From JBEBXQ01 sp040391535 (GTDB lineage Bacteria > Bacteroidota > Bacteroidia > Cytophagales > Spirosomataceae): DNA of 64,000 nt. Below are positions 25,500 to 34,356 of this stretch, one piece after another. The translations under genes and the position numbers were made by a program. The notes beneath the pieces are model-generated. The model saw nothing but the letters and a program-made list of their open reading frames with translations. It did no database searches and had not been told where the DNA came from. The DNA is taken from assembly GCA_040391535.1 (NCBI GenBank), contig JBEBXQ010000001.1:59937-123936 (forward strand), in the 5' to 3' direction. Positions within the stretch are counted from its first letter, which is position 1. Each line of letters opens with the position of its first letter.

Positions 25500-28400
25500 C
25501 TAGGCTTCTACAGGTTTCTTGTTTCTGATTTTGGTCAGATAAGAAATCTGTGGTCTCACGTTAATCTCTTCCAGCATATGATATGCTCTTCCTTTTGCTT
25601 CTTCAGCCAGCACCTGTGAGATACGGCTTTCAGGATCATTCATGTCTCCAAAAATGATTGCACCGGTAGAACATGCCGAAGCACAGGCAGTGTTGATATC
25701 ACCGTCTTTTACTCTTCTGCGTTCAAGTTTAGCATTCAGCTTGCCTTCCTGAATTTTATGTACACACATAGAGCATTTTTCAATGACCCCGCGTGAACGT
25801 ACCGTAACTTCAGGATTGATAACCATTTTGCCCAACTCATTATTGAAGTTGTAGTCATAGTTATCGTTATCAAAGTATTTAAACCAGTTGAAACGACGTA
25901 CTTTATATGGACAGTTATTGGCACAGTAGCGTGTACCGAAACAACGGTTATATGCCATCTGGTTAAGTCCTTCTGAGCTATGCGTAGTTGCCAGTACAGG
26001 GCAAACCGTCTCACAAGGTGCATTGTTACAGTGCTGGCACATCAATGGCTGGAAGGTAACTTCAGGATTTTCTGAAGCGATCTCCAGTCCTTTGATATCT
26101 CCTGCATCGGCATCCGAACTGTAATAACGGTCGATACGTAACCAGTGCATCTCACGACGGTTAATCACTTCCTGACGGCCTACAACCGGAATATTGTTTT
26201 CAGCATTACAGCTTACCACACAAGAACCACAACCATAACAAAGGTTCAGGTCAACAACCATTCCCCATGAGTGGTTCTTATATTCATGACCATTCCAGAG
26301 TGTCAGGTCAGTAGCATCAACCGGTCCGTCAGAGGTATGGATTTTGGTGATAAATCTTCCTGCCATAGGATCCTTCTGGTATTCAGAAAGAATGGTTTCC
26401 TGCAGAACCGATTTCCGGTTCATTACAGTATCATGCGTCTGTGTCTGCGCAATTTCACGGAAATTTCCGGTTTTGCTAACCGTTACAGCCCCGGGCGAGA
26501 AGGATACTACACCACCGTTGATCAATGCCAGCGGATAAACATTCTTACCCACTCCGTTTGCAGATTTTCCAGCCTTTTCACGACCATATCCAATTGCAAC
26601 CGCTACTGTATCATTTGCCAGACCTGGCTGAATAAGAACAGGCAGCTCAACAGATTTTCCGTTCGAATCAATCTTGACGACATCGCCTTGTACAAGACCA
26701 AGTTCTCCGGCAGTTTTCTGAGAAATACTTGCGTAGTTATCCCAACATGCTTTCGTAACCGGATCAGGCAATTCCTGCAGCCATGGGTTATTGGCCAGGG
26801 CCCCGGTACCAACGGCTACATTTTCATAAAGCGCCAGCTCAATACCCGAAGCATCTGTTTTATAATTCTTAGCAATTGCAGACGCCGCAGCACTTACATC
26901 ACCTGTAAACTCAGCACCTGCAAAATCACTTCCTTTATTCGGCTCAAAAACACCATCATGAAGGGCTTTCATCCAGAATTGTTCAAATCCACCGGCTGTT
27001 GCCCTGTAAAGATTAGCTCTCCAGTAGGAACGGATAAACTCGTGGTAATCTGCATCTTCACCTGCCCATTTCAATAAACTTGACTGAGCCTGACGGGTAT
27101 TGTATATATTACTGATGGTAGGCTGAACCAGGCTGTAATAACCTGCTTTAGGTTCTGCATCATTCCATGATTCAAGATAATGCGGGGCAGGTGTAATGTA
27201 CTGAACCAGTGAACCGGTCTCGTCAGCTCTGTCCGCAAATGAAATACTAAGTCCCAGTTTAGGAAGCGCTTCCGCCAGTTCTGCACCTCTTGGGTGATCA
27301 TAAACCGGGTTGGCGTTCAGGAAGATAGCTGCACCAACAGATCCTTTGATAATATTATTGACTACTTCATTAAAAGCATTGTCATTACCTTGTCTTACCT
27401 GAAGCGGAGAACCTGTATCAATTGTGGCACCGTAGCTACCCAGCAAATTATTCAGAGCGTTTACTACTACCTGTACGGCTGTATCATTTGACCCGCTTAC
27501 GACAAGAGCTTTGCCTTTTGCTGCAATAAGATCAGATGCTGCCGCATCAAGATTAGGAATATCAAGTGATGGAGCAGAAACCGTAGCTGCACCCAGTTTC
27601 GCAGCAACCTTGTTATAAAGTGCTGTAGCAACCAGACCAATCTGCGATGATTTTACAGGTGTACGGTAATCAGCATTTGAACCCGTCAGCGACAAAATGG
27701 TTTCAAACTGATAGTGACGGGACATTTCCTTTTTCCCATCTTTTCCGCTGCTCACTTTTCTGGTTTCGCTGTATTGCTTAGCAAAAGTATCAGGCAGCAA
27801 CCACGTTCCCAGGAAATCAGCATCAATACCAACAATAACATTGGCTTTGCTGAAATCATAAGAAGGTATAATTGCCTTTCCTATTGATTCTTCGTTTGCC
27901 TTCACTATAGCATAAGAAGAATTAGCATCATAAGACACCCAGGATGTTGTCGGATATTTTGAGGTAAAAGCTGCTATTACTGCTTTCGTAGAAGGGCTGA
28001 GTATCGTAGTAGATATAATCTGAATCACCTGTCCCTTTGCAGCAACAGCCTCCAGTTTTGAAATAATCTCTTTATCAACCGAATCCCAGTCTACTTTAGT
28101 GTCTCCTCCTTTTGAAGGGCCTTTCAGTTTTTCAATATCATAAAGATTGAGGAGTGACGCATTCACTTTTGCGCTTACACCCGCAGATGCAGATGACATT
28201 GTATTAGGCTCAATTTTAATGGGCCTGCCTTCTCTTGTTTTAACGAGGATACTGGCATAATCACCACCTTCAGAAAAAGAAGAAGCGTACCAGTTGGCAA
28301 TAGTAGGATACTCTCCTTCAGGTTTGTTAACATAAGGTATAGCCTTCTTAACCGGAGTTTCGCAAGCCGCCAGAGAAACAGCAGCCATACCAAACCCTAA

Positions 28401-28568
28401 AACCTTCAGAAAATCACGACGATCAGAACCTGTTCCATCAACGATAGATTCATAGTCCGAACCATCGGGTCCATTTTCAGCAAATTCAAGATTGGCGTTT
28501 TTTACAAAACTCTCGTCGTTACGAAGTTCTTCAATTCCCCGCCAAAATCTTTTATTGGTATTTTCCAT
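25500..28568 (-). CDS. actB: Alternative complex III subunit ActB (molybdopterin-like/iron-sulfur fusion)
   Basis: 1022 residues from the ATG at 28568; a TTG four codons upstream is less likely. A Tat motif (RRDFLKVLGFGMAAVSLAACE, near residues 50-70) predicts folded export. The large N-terminal domain resembles molybdopterin oxidoreductases, but in this family it binds no molybdenum. The C-terminal part from about residue 780 carries ferredoxin clusters: LCYGCGSCVVSC, CQHCNNAPCETVC, CFGTRYCANNCP and CSMC with CASAC. They fit three 4Fe-4S clusters and one 3Fe-4S. It carries electrons from quinol to the heme subunits. Confidence 0.95.
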   Translation of the reverse strand: MENTNKRFWRGIEELRNDESFVKNANLEFAENGPDGSDYESIVDGTGSDRRDFLKVLGFGMAAVSLAACETPVKKAIPYVNKPEGEYPTIANWYASSFSEGGDYASILVKTREGRPIKIEPNTMSSASAGVSAKVNASLLNLYDIEKLKGPSKGGDTKVDWDSVDKEIISKLEAVAAKGQVIQIISTTILSPSTKAVIAAFTSKYPTTSWVSYDANSSYAIVKANEESIGKAIIPSYDFSKANVIVGIDADFLGTWLLPDTFAKQYSETRKVSSGKDGKKEMSRHYQFETILSLTGSNADYRTPVKSSQIGLVATALYNKVAAKLGAATVSAPSLDIPNLDAAASDLIAAKGKALVVSGSNDTAVQVVVNALNNLLGSYGATIDTGSPLQVRQGNDNAFNEVVNNIIKGSVGAAIFLNANPVYDHPRGAELAEALPKLGLSISFADRADETGSLVQYITPAPHYLESWNDAEPKAGYYSLVQPTISNIYNTRQAQSSLLKWAGEDADYHEFIRSYWRANLYRATAGGFEQFWMKALHDGVFEPNKGSDFAGAEFTGDVSAAASAIAKNYKTDASGIELALYENVAVGTGALANNPWLQELPDPVTKACWDNYASISQKTAGELGLVQGDVVKIDSNGKSVELPVLIQPGLANDTVAVAIGYGREKAGKSANGVGKNVYPLALINGGVVSFSPGAVTVSKTGNFREIAQTQTHDTVMNRKSVLQETILSEYQKDPMAGRFITKIHTSDGPVDATDLTLWNGHEYKNHSWGMVVDLNLCYGCGSCVVSCNAENNIPVVGRQEVINRREMHWLRIDRYYSSDADAGDIKGLEIASENPEVTFQPLMCQHCNNAPCETVCPVLATTHSSEGLNQMAYNRCFGTRYCANNCPYKVRRFNWFKYFDNDNYDYNFNNELGKMVINPEVTVRSRGVIEKCSMCVHKIQEGKLNAKLERRRVKDGDINTACASACSTGAIIFGDMNDPESRISQVLAEEAKGRAYHMLEEINVRPQISYLTKIRNKKPVEA

Positions 28569-28616
28569 ATAACTATTCAATACAACTCTTTATCGTATTT
28601 CAGAATTATCAATTTA

Positions 28617-29873
28617 TCAATAATGACACTTAGAACACTCAAGTCCACCTATGTCTTCCACTTTCAACGTACCCTTACCCTCCTGCTCATGAACCTGAAC
28701 AAGTTTGTCATAGTAGGCATTGCCTTTGGTGTTTACATCCGTCTGACGGTGGCAATCAATACACCATCCCATAGTCAGGGTAGAGCGCTGCTCAACCACT
28801 TCCATTTTCTTGACATCACCGTGGCAGTTTTCGCAATCCAGACCGGCTACGTTTACGTGCTGTGAGTGATTAAAATAGGCAAGATCCGGCAGGTTATGCA
28901 CACGTACCCATTCAATCGGCTCGTTATTTTCAATTGATTTGTAAATTTTCTGAATTTCAGGTGATTCTTTCTTGATTGAACTGTGGCAGTTCATACAGAT
29001 ATTGGCTGATGGTATTGTAGCTGCCCGGCTTTTATTCACCCCTGTGTGGCAGTAGTTACAATCGATACCATATTCGCCGGCATGTAGTTTGTGAGAGAAA
29101 GCAATGGGTTGTTTGGGAGCATACCCTTGCTGAACCCCTACACTATAGGCGCCATCTATAAGGGTTTTTGCCACTAAAAGTATAAATACAAATACAGTAG
29201 CAGATCTGATCGCTGAATTATTGGCTACATTCTTAAGAATAGCTCCGAAACCCTGTCCTGAAGTTTCAGACGTCGCTTTATCTCCGGCTATTGATTTGGA
29301 AACAATCGAAATCAGCACCAGGAGAACAGCCAGTACCAGCACCATTACAACGAGCAAGGCAATCAGCACAACCACAAACAAATCTGAAGGGCCACTGTCA
29401 GCAGCACCGCCTCCTGCAACACCACCGCCAGCGGCAGGAGCAACAGCGGCAGCAGCTTCATTAGCATGATCTACATAGGCAAGAATCCCTTTTATCTGAT
29501 CATCAGATAAGGTCGGGAAAGCTGTCATCTGCAAATTATTGTACTCCTTGGCAATCTTTACGGCTTCTTCATCACCAGCAGCAATCATCGCCTGTGAGTT
29601 ACGAATCCACTTTGCCAGCCATCCAAATTCATGTTTTTCATTAATGCCTTTCAATCCGGGGCCGACAACTCGGTTGGCGCCGGTAGAGTGACACTGAAGA
29701 CAGTTTTCTTTGAATAACTTTTCACCAGCTGCAACATCAGCAGTAGCAGCTGCATCATCCTGCGCATAAACAGATTGTGCGAGAACGGTAAAAAATAATA
29801 AAACAATTGAGAAAGAAACCCTTCTAAATATTGTACAATTTGAGAAGGAAAAATTAGTTAATGGTATATACAT
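28617..29873 (-). CDS. actA: Alternative complex III subunit ActA with six CxxCH motifs
   Basis: 418 residues. A signal sequence precedes a small cytochrome c domain with heme site CLQCH at residues 58-62, then an Ala/Gly-rich linker and two hydrophobic segments (about residues 165-195 and 222-240). The multiheme region follows with CNYCH, CMNCH, CENCH, CIDCH and, at the very end, CSKCH. That is six sites, one more than the five I recall for the Rhodothermus ActA. The extra one is in the N-terminal domain. It is the first gene of the operon, 23 bp from the predicted transcription start. ActA passes electrons out to periplasmic carriers or the oxidase. Confidence 0.93.
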   Translation of the reverse strand: MYIPLTNFSFSNCTIFRRVSFSIVLLFFTVLAQSVYAQDDAAATADVAAGEKLFKENCLQCHSTGANRVVGPGLKGINEKHEFGWLAKWIRNSQAMIAAGDEEAVKIAKEYNNLQMTAFPTLSDDQIKGILAYVDHANEAAAAVAPAAGGGVAGGGAADSGPSDLFVVVLIALLVVMVLVLAVLLVLISIVSKSIAGDKATSETSGQGFGAILKNVANNSAIRSATVFVFILLVAKTLIDGAYSVGVQQGYAPKQPIAFSHKLHAGEYGIDCNYCHTGVNKSRAATIPSANICMNCHSSIKKESPEIQKIYKSIENNEPIEWVRVHNLPDLAYFNHSQHVNVAGLDCENCHGDVKKMEVVEQRSTLTMGWCIDCHRQTDVNTKGNAYYDKLVQVHEQEGKGTLKVEDIGGLECSKCHY

Positions 29874-29901
29874 AATGAGCCATACATTACACTTCGCAGT
29901 A

Positions 29902-29933
29902 CAAATCTACTGCACGATTCGTTATCGACAAAA
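29902..29933 (-). promoter_or_regulatory. Promoter of the act-cox respiratory operon
   Basis: Minus strand: TTTTG, whose last four bases are at 29929-29932, a 19-nt spacer, then TAGATTTG (29902-29909), an exact TAnnTTTG box. It lies 28 bp before the actA ATG. It is the only good promoter found for the gene run down to 13,344. Confidence 0.75.
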
Positions 29934-30045
29934 GTATTTTATCTATATTTTGACAAGGGTGGCTATTTATAACTTTTCTAATTTAAATGACGATAATCAT
30001 CTTTAAATATGAGATACCTACCCCCCTCATCTTTAATGGTAACTG

Positions 30046-30090
30046 ATAAAAAAAACCACCTGTCAGCATATATTGAGCGTTGACAGATGG
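30046..30090 (-). terminator. Terminator after tRNA-Cys
   Basis: A 10-position stem with one G-T pair (CCACCTGTCA at 30056-30065 against TGACAGATGG at 30081-30090) is followed on the minus strand by eight T residues. It ends the rpsA/tRNA-Cys transcript and separates it from the act operon promoter. Confidence 0.88.
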
Positions 30091-30135
30091 CTAATTTATT
30101 TTCAATTTCTGTAAACTCTAAAGGAAAAATTTTAG

Positions 30136-30206
30136 AGGTTCCGAGCGGATTCGAACCGCTGTACAAGGTTTTGCAGACCTCTGCCTAGCCACTCGGCCAC
30201 GGAACC
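30136..30206 (-). tRNA. tRNA-Cys (GCA)
   Basis: 71-nt cloverleaf. The acceptor arms are GGTTCCG and CGGAACC, the anticodon loop CTGCAAA gives GCA, and the T arm is AGCGG with TTCGAAT and CCGCT. The discriminator is T (U73), the correct identity base for cysteine. It lies 72 bp downstream of rpsA behind a hairpin, and a terminator follows, so it is probably processed from the rpsA transcript. Confidence 0.97.
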
Positions 30207-30216
30207 TTTTCAAATT

Positions 30217-30250
30217 TTCCGTCTGATAAAAATTCCATTATCAGACGGAA
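30217..30250 (-). promoter_or_regulatory. Hairpin between rpsA and tRNA-Cys
   Basis: A perfect 13-bp inverted repeat (TTCCGTCTGATAA at 30217-30229, complement at 30238-30250) has an 8-nt loop. On the minus strand it is followed by AATTTG rather than a U-run. It is more likely a 3'-end stabiliser or partial terminator of the rpsA message than a full terminator. Confidence 0.6.
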
Positions 30251-30277
30251 TTTCCTTTATAAATCTGCGTTAAGAAA

Positions 30278-32074
30278 TTACTTCTTTTTCGCGGATTCTT
30301 CCATTTGTTCTTTCAATGCTGAAAGAGCATCAATATCACCGAAAGTTGACTTTTCAGATTCTTTAGCACTGGTTTCTACTTTTGCCGGTTTCTTCGCTTT
30401 TTCCTCTTTTTTCTCTTCCGTTACACCACCGGCTTCCCAGGTTTTGGTGTGAGAAAGAACGATTTTCTTATCGTCTTTTGAGAATTCAAGAACTACAAAA
30501 TCCAGGCTTTCACCAGCTTCTGCTGAAGTACCGTCTTCCTTCACTATACTTTTAAGAGCGGCAACGCCTTCGATACCGTAAGGTAATTCAAGTGCTGCAA
30601 ATTTATCACCTTTTGAAATAATTGTGCAACGATGTACACTTCCGATTTCAAAAATACTTTCAAAAGTATTCCATGGATTTTCTTCTAACTGCTTGTGGCC
30701 CAAAGCCAGTCGACGGTTTTCAGAATCCAGCTCAAGTACAACTACTTCCAGTTCTTCACCTACTTTGATGAAATCAGAAGGATGTTTGATCTTCTTAGTC
30801 CAGGAAAGATCCGATACGTGCACCAGTCCATCGATACCTTCTTCAAGCTCGATAAACAGACCAAAGTTGGTCAGGTTACGTACAACTCCCTTATGTTTGC
30901 TGCCTACAGCATATTTTTCTTTCAATTCAGGCTGAGTCCATGGATCTGCAGTCAATTGCTTGATACCCAGCGACATTTTACGCTCATCACGATCAAGAGT
31001 CAATACTACAGCTTCAATTTCATCACTTACTTTCATGAATTCCTGCGGATTTCTCAGATGCTGAGACCAGGACATTTCAGATACGTGAATAAGGCCTTCA
31101 ACACCTGGAAGAATTTCAAGGAATGAACCATAATCAGCCACATTTACGATACGGCCTTTTACTTTTGATCCAACCTGAATATCTTCTGCAAGTGAATCCC
31201 AAGGATGAGACTGAAGTTGCTTCAAGCCAAGAGATATACGTTTTTTCTCTTCGTCGAAATCCAGTACTACTACGTTCAGTTTCTGATCGAGATTTAATAC
31301 TTCAGACGGGTGACTGATTCTACCCCATGAAATATCCGTAATATGCAACAGACCGTCTACACCACCCAAATCGATGAACACACCGAAGTTGGTCATATTT
31401 TTGATAACACCTTCCAGCACCTGGCCTTTTTCAAGGTTGGTAAGAATCTGCTGACGCTGTGCTTCAAGATCTTTTTCAATCAGTATTTTATGAGAAACTA
31501 CTACGTTGTCATTAGCATAATTGATCTTAACAACTTTCACTTCCATACGCTTACCTACAAAGATATCGAAATCGCGGATTGGCTTCACATCGATTTGCGA
31601 ACCTGGCAAGAAAGCTTCGATACCGAAGATGTCCACAATAAGACCACCTTTGGTTCTTCTTTTTACATTGGCATCAATAACCACATCTGCATCGAAGGAT
31701 TTCTGAATGTTATCCCATGCAGTAATTACTTTGGCTTTCTTTCTGGAAAGAACAAGCTGCCCCTGAGCATCTTCCTGGTTCTCTACGTAAACCTCTACCT
31801 CATCGCCAATTTTCAAATCAGGAAAATCTCTGAATTCGTTATAAGAAACCAGACCATCAGACTTAAATCCGATGTTCAGAATCACTTCACGATCAGTTAT
31901 CCCTACTACAATTCCTTTAACCACCTCTTTCTCCTGTACAGTAGAAAGTGTGTTTTCGTATAATTCTTCCAGACGGGCACGCTCTTCTTTACTGTAAGCA
32001 CTTCCGAAACCTTTGTCGTCTGCAGCTTCCCAATCAAAATCGGGTAATTCCTGGCTTTTTGAATTTTTTGCCAT
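30278..32074 (-). CDS. rpsA: 30S ribosomal protein S1
   Basis: 598 residues with six S1/OB-fold repeats. Their repeated signatures include GVFIDLGGVDGLLHITDISWGRISHP, GSFLEILPGVEGLIHVSEMSW and GLFIELEEGIDGLVHVSDLSW. Each is followed by a V-x-L-D-x-(D/E)-x-(R/K)-x-S-L-G-x-K-Q-L unit. S1 binds mRNA on the small subunit and helps initiation on weak leaders, relevant in a lineage that uses few Shine-Dalgarno sites. The C terminus is lysine-rich. It has its own promoter at 32164-32194. Confidence 0.97.
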   Translation of the reverse strand: MAKNSKSQELPDFDWEAADDKGFGSAYSKEERARLEELYENTLSTVQEKEVVKGIVVGITDREVILNIGFKSDGLVSYNEFRDFPDLKIGDEVEVYVENQEDAQGQLVLSRKKAKVITAWDNIQKSFDADVVIDANVKRRTKGGLIVDIFGIEAFLPGSQIDVKPIRDFDIFVGKRMEVKVVKINYANDNVVVSHKILIEKDLEAQRQQILTNLEKGQVLEGVIKNMTNFGVFIDLGGVDGLLHITDISWGRISHPSEVLNLDQKLNVVVLDFDEEKKRISLGLKQLQSHPWDSLAEDIQVGSKVKGRIVNVADYGSFLEILPGVEGLIHVSEMSWSQHLRNPQEFMKVSDEIEAVVLTLDRDERKMSLGIKQLTADPWTQPELKEKYAVGSKHKGVVRNLTNFGLFIELEEGIDGLVHVSDLSWTKKIKHPSDFIKVGEELEVVVLELDSENRRLALGHKQLEENPWNTFESIFEIGSVHRCTIISKGDKFAALELPYGIEGVAALKSIVKEDGTSAEAGESLDFVVLEFSKDDKKIVLSHTKTWEAGGVTEEKKEEKAKKPAKVETSAKESEKSTFGDIDALSALKEQMEESAKKK

Positions 32075-32163
32075 ATAAAAATCTTTGAAGCTCTTTGATA
32101 CATCAATCCACGAGCTAAAGGATTGAAAATGGTGAATAATTAAACCTGTTCAAAAATGAAGTG

Positions 32164-32194
32164 CAAAGATACCTTAAAAAGTTCTTAAAGTCAA
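32164..32194 (-). promoter_or_regulatory. Promoter of rpsA
   Basis: Minus strand: TTG (32192-32194), 20-nt spacer, TATCTTTG (32164-32171), an exact TAnnTTTG box. It lies 90 bp before the rpsA start codon. The spacing matches the secE operon promoter. Confidence 0.75.
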
Positions 32195-32268
32195 TATATG
32201 CCTTCTTTAAAAAATCAAGAAAGTGACCCGCGCAAAACACCAGAAAAAGGCAACAGGTTGTTAATCCT

Positions 32269-32781
32269 TTAATAGATAGCTTCTTTTGCGCCTAGAAATG
32301 GCAGCCACGATTTTTCTGTAGCTCCGGAAAAATCACGGATAAACATGACAAATGTAGGTTTGAAAGGCATACTCAATAAAGGCATATCAGCCTCCTCAGG
32401 AGTAAAATCTCCTTTTTTGGAATTACACTTTTTACAGGCAGTGATCAGATTATCCCAGTTTGTTCGTCCTCCTCTGGACTTAGGCATCACATGATCCAGT
32501 GTAAGGTCATCACGGTCTCCGCAATACTGACAACGGAAACCATCCCGCTTGAAAACATTCTGCCTGGACAGAATAACACCACGATAGGGCAGATGAATAT
32601 ATTTATAAAGCCGGATGACAACCGGAAACGGATAAACTGTATCTACGGTGCGTAAAGACAAAAACGGTGTACTTTCCAGCATCTCAGCCTTTTCCAGATA
32701 AACTAACAGAAATGCCTTCGATACTGAACAAATGCTGATCGCACTATAGTCCTGATTCAGTACTAAAACTTTTCCGTTCAT
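32269..32781 (-). CDS. HNH endonuclease family protein
   Basis: 170 residues. The C-terminal HNH fold has paired zinc CxxC motifs: CQYCGDRDDLTLDHVMPKSRGG followed by NLITACKKCNSKKGD (about residues 82-120). The N-terminal half (MNGKVLVLNQDYSAISICSVSKAFLLVYLEKAEML) is the conserved leader of a widespread McrA-like chromosomal family. The specific substrate is unknown. It is not in a restriction or phage setting; its neighbours are rpsA and smpB. Confidence 0.88.
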   Translation of the reverse strand: MNGKVLVLNQDYSAISICSVSKAFLLVYLEKAEMLESTPFLSLRTVDTVYPFPVVIRLYKYIHLPYRGVILSRQNVFKRDGFRCQYCGDRDDLTLDHVMPKSRGGRTNWDNLITACKKCNSKKGDFTPEEADMPLLSMPFKPTFVMFIRDFSGATEKSWLPFLGAKEAIY

Positions 32782-32865
32782 CTTTTGAAGTCTCTGTTAA
32801 TCTGGCGGTTAATTTACTTATTCCGCCCAATAAAAACAATTAAGACTAAAAAAAACACTACAGAA

Positions 32866-33318
32866 TCAATAGCGTTCAAGATCCCGCTTCACATCTCTTT
32901 CCTTAATGGTCTCACGTTTGTCGTATAGTTTTTTTCCTTTGGCAAGTGCTATTTCTATTTTGGCCAGTCCCTTTTCATTCGTAAAGAGCCTTACCGGCAC
33001 AATCGTTAACCCCTGATCTTTGAGCTTTTCATCCCATTTCTTCAGTTCTCTTTTGGTTAACAGCAGCTTTCGGTCTCTCAGCGGGTCATGGTTATAGTGT
33101 GTACCTTCAGAATAAATTGAAATATGCATATTCCGGACGTATAACTCACCGTCCTGAAAAAAGCAGTAGGCATCCTGCAGATTGACGTTTCGCTGCCGGA
33201 TTGACTTTATCTCTGTGCCGGTCAAACTGACGCCAGCGGTTAGTTTTTCAAGAAAAAAATATTCAAATGATGCCCGTCTGTTATCTATATTGACTTTCTT
33301 GGCTATGGTATCTTTCAT
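32866..33318 (-). CDS. smpB: SsrA-binding protein SmpB
   Basis: 150 residues, standard length. The beta-barrel core (YFFLEKLTAGVSLTGTEIKSIRQRNVNLQDAYC) binds the tRNA-like domain of tmRNA. The basic C-terminal tail (KGKKLYDKRETIKERDVKRDLERY) enters the mRNA channel of stalled ribosomes. The tmRNA gene itself was not found in this window; the tRNA-like RNA at 38,044 has no tag reading frame and the wrong 5' end. Confidence 0.97.
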   Translation of the reverse strand: MKDTIAKKVNIDNRRASFEYFFLEKLTAGVSLTGTEIKSIRQRNVNLQDAYCFFQDGELYVRNMHISIYSEGTHYNHDPLRDRKLLLTKRELKKWDEKLKDQGLTIVPVRLFTNEKGLAKIEIALAKGKKLYDKRETIKERDVKRDLERY

Positions 33319-33376
33319 ATTTCAAACAGGTTTTTATGTTAAAATCCTGTAAAACATCCTTATGATGAAGTTCAGA

Positions 33377-34354
33377 TCAAAACCTGACCATTTGTTTCCA
33401 GGTTCCTTTCATCCGGTTATATTTCAGAGTACTGGGTAATGCTTTCCACCAGTATTTATTCACCTCTACTGCAAACGATGGTTGCATATAACAATTAATG
33501 GCACAACCTTCACAGCCTGGCAATTTCCCTTCCAGTGCCACCAGCTGCTGTACTTCCTCTGACTGGTACAGATTGTACAGATCTCCTTTTATTTCATGTT
33601 CCTTGGCCCCCAAATGGTAACAGGGCAATACAAGTTTATTTTCAGGCGAAATCACAATAGTGGTACTGGCAGCTTTGCATACCGGATCAGCTACGTGGTT
33701 ACCTCCGTCGATTCGCAGCTGAACAAACGCTTCGTTCAGATATACATTTTTTTGCTTTCCCCAATGCTTCAATACCTTCAGTGACTCCATCGAAAGGGAA
33801 TCTCCGACAGCATTATACTCGAAAATAGGATTGAGTAACAAAACCAGATTATCAGGTGCACAGATTTCGTCACGCACCCTGCCTATCTTATCAATATTAT
33901 TTTCCTGAACTGTAAATAATATATCGGGTCGCTCACCGAGAGACCGTGCCACAGCAATGGACTCCAGTACTTTGTCAAAGCATTTTACTCCTCTTGACTG
34001 ATTATGTTCTTCCTCATCCGGCGAATCGAGCGAAAAATGCAGCATATCAATCAGCCCTTTCAAATCCCGGGCCTGTTTAGGATAAAGCAGTCCGTTAGTG
34101 GTCACCGTCGTAATCATGCCCAGTTTTTTCGTTTCTTCAAGCAACAACGGTAACTGACGATGCAATAAAGGCTCTCCCCCGGTAAAGTCCACTACCTTGA
34201 CACCCAGTCTTTTCATCGCCTTAAGATTTTCCCTTACATTCTCAACCGTCACATAAGGTGACGGCCTTTCCCATATATCGCAAAAACCACATGCCGCATT
34301 GCAACGGTAAGTGACATAATAATTACACAATATAGGATGAGAAACCAGGCGCAT
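33377..34354 (-). CDS. Radical SAM protein with C-terminal cysteine-rich (SPASM-like) region
   Basis: 325 residues. The radical SAM motif is CNAACGFC at about residues 18-25, with DFTGGEPLLHRQLP as the GGE motif. The C-terminal part has extra cysteines (PVCKAAS, LPCYHLG, PGCEGCAINCYMQPSFAVE) that could hold auxiliary iron-sulfur clusters. The overall layout resembles MoaA/HpnH-type enzymes. The substrate cannot be named. The start codon lies 2 bp after accD, so the two are co-translated. This pairing is worth noting because accD makes malonyl-CoA. Confidence 0.85.
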   Translation of the reverse strand: MRLVSHPILCNYYVTYRCNAACGFCDIWERPSPYVTVENVRENLKAMKRLGVKVVDFTGGEPLLHRQLPLLLEETKKLGMITTVTTNGLLYPKQARDLKGLIDMLHFSLDSPDEEEHNQSRGVKCFDKVLESIAVARSLGERPDILFTVQENNIDKIGRVRDEICAPDNLVLLLNPIFEYNAVGDSLSMESLKVLKHWGKQKNVYLNEAFVQLRIDGGNHVADPVCKAASTTIVISPENKLVLPCYHLGAKEHEIKGDLYNLYQSEEVQQLVALEGKLPGCEGCAINCYMQPSFAVEVNKYWWKALPSTLKYNRMKGTWKQMVRF

Positions 34355-34356
34355 AC

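Noticed and set aside
26271..27077. Plus-strand frame of 268 codons opposite actB
   Set aside because: Shadow of actB; no family signature, and the actB frame on the other strand is fully conserved.
32269..32781. Homing or restriction HNH nuclease
   Set aside because: It lies between rpsA and smpB without a methylase, intron or intein, and its N-terminal half matches a widespread chromosomal family.
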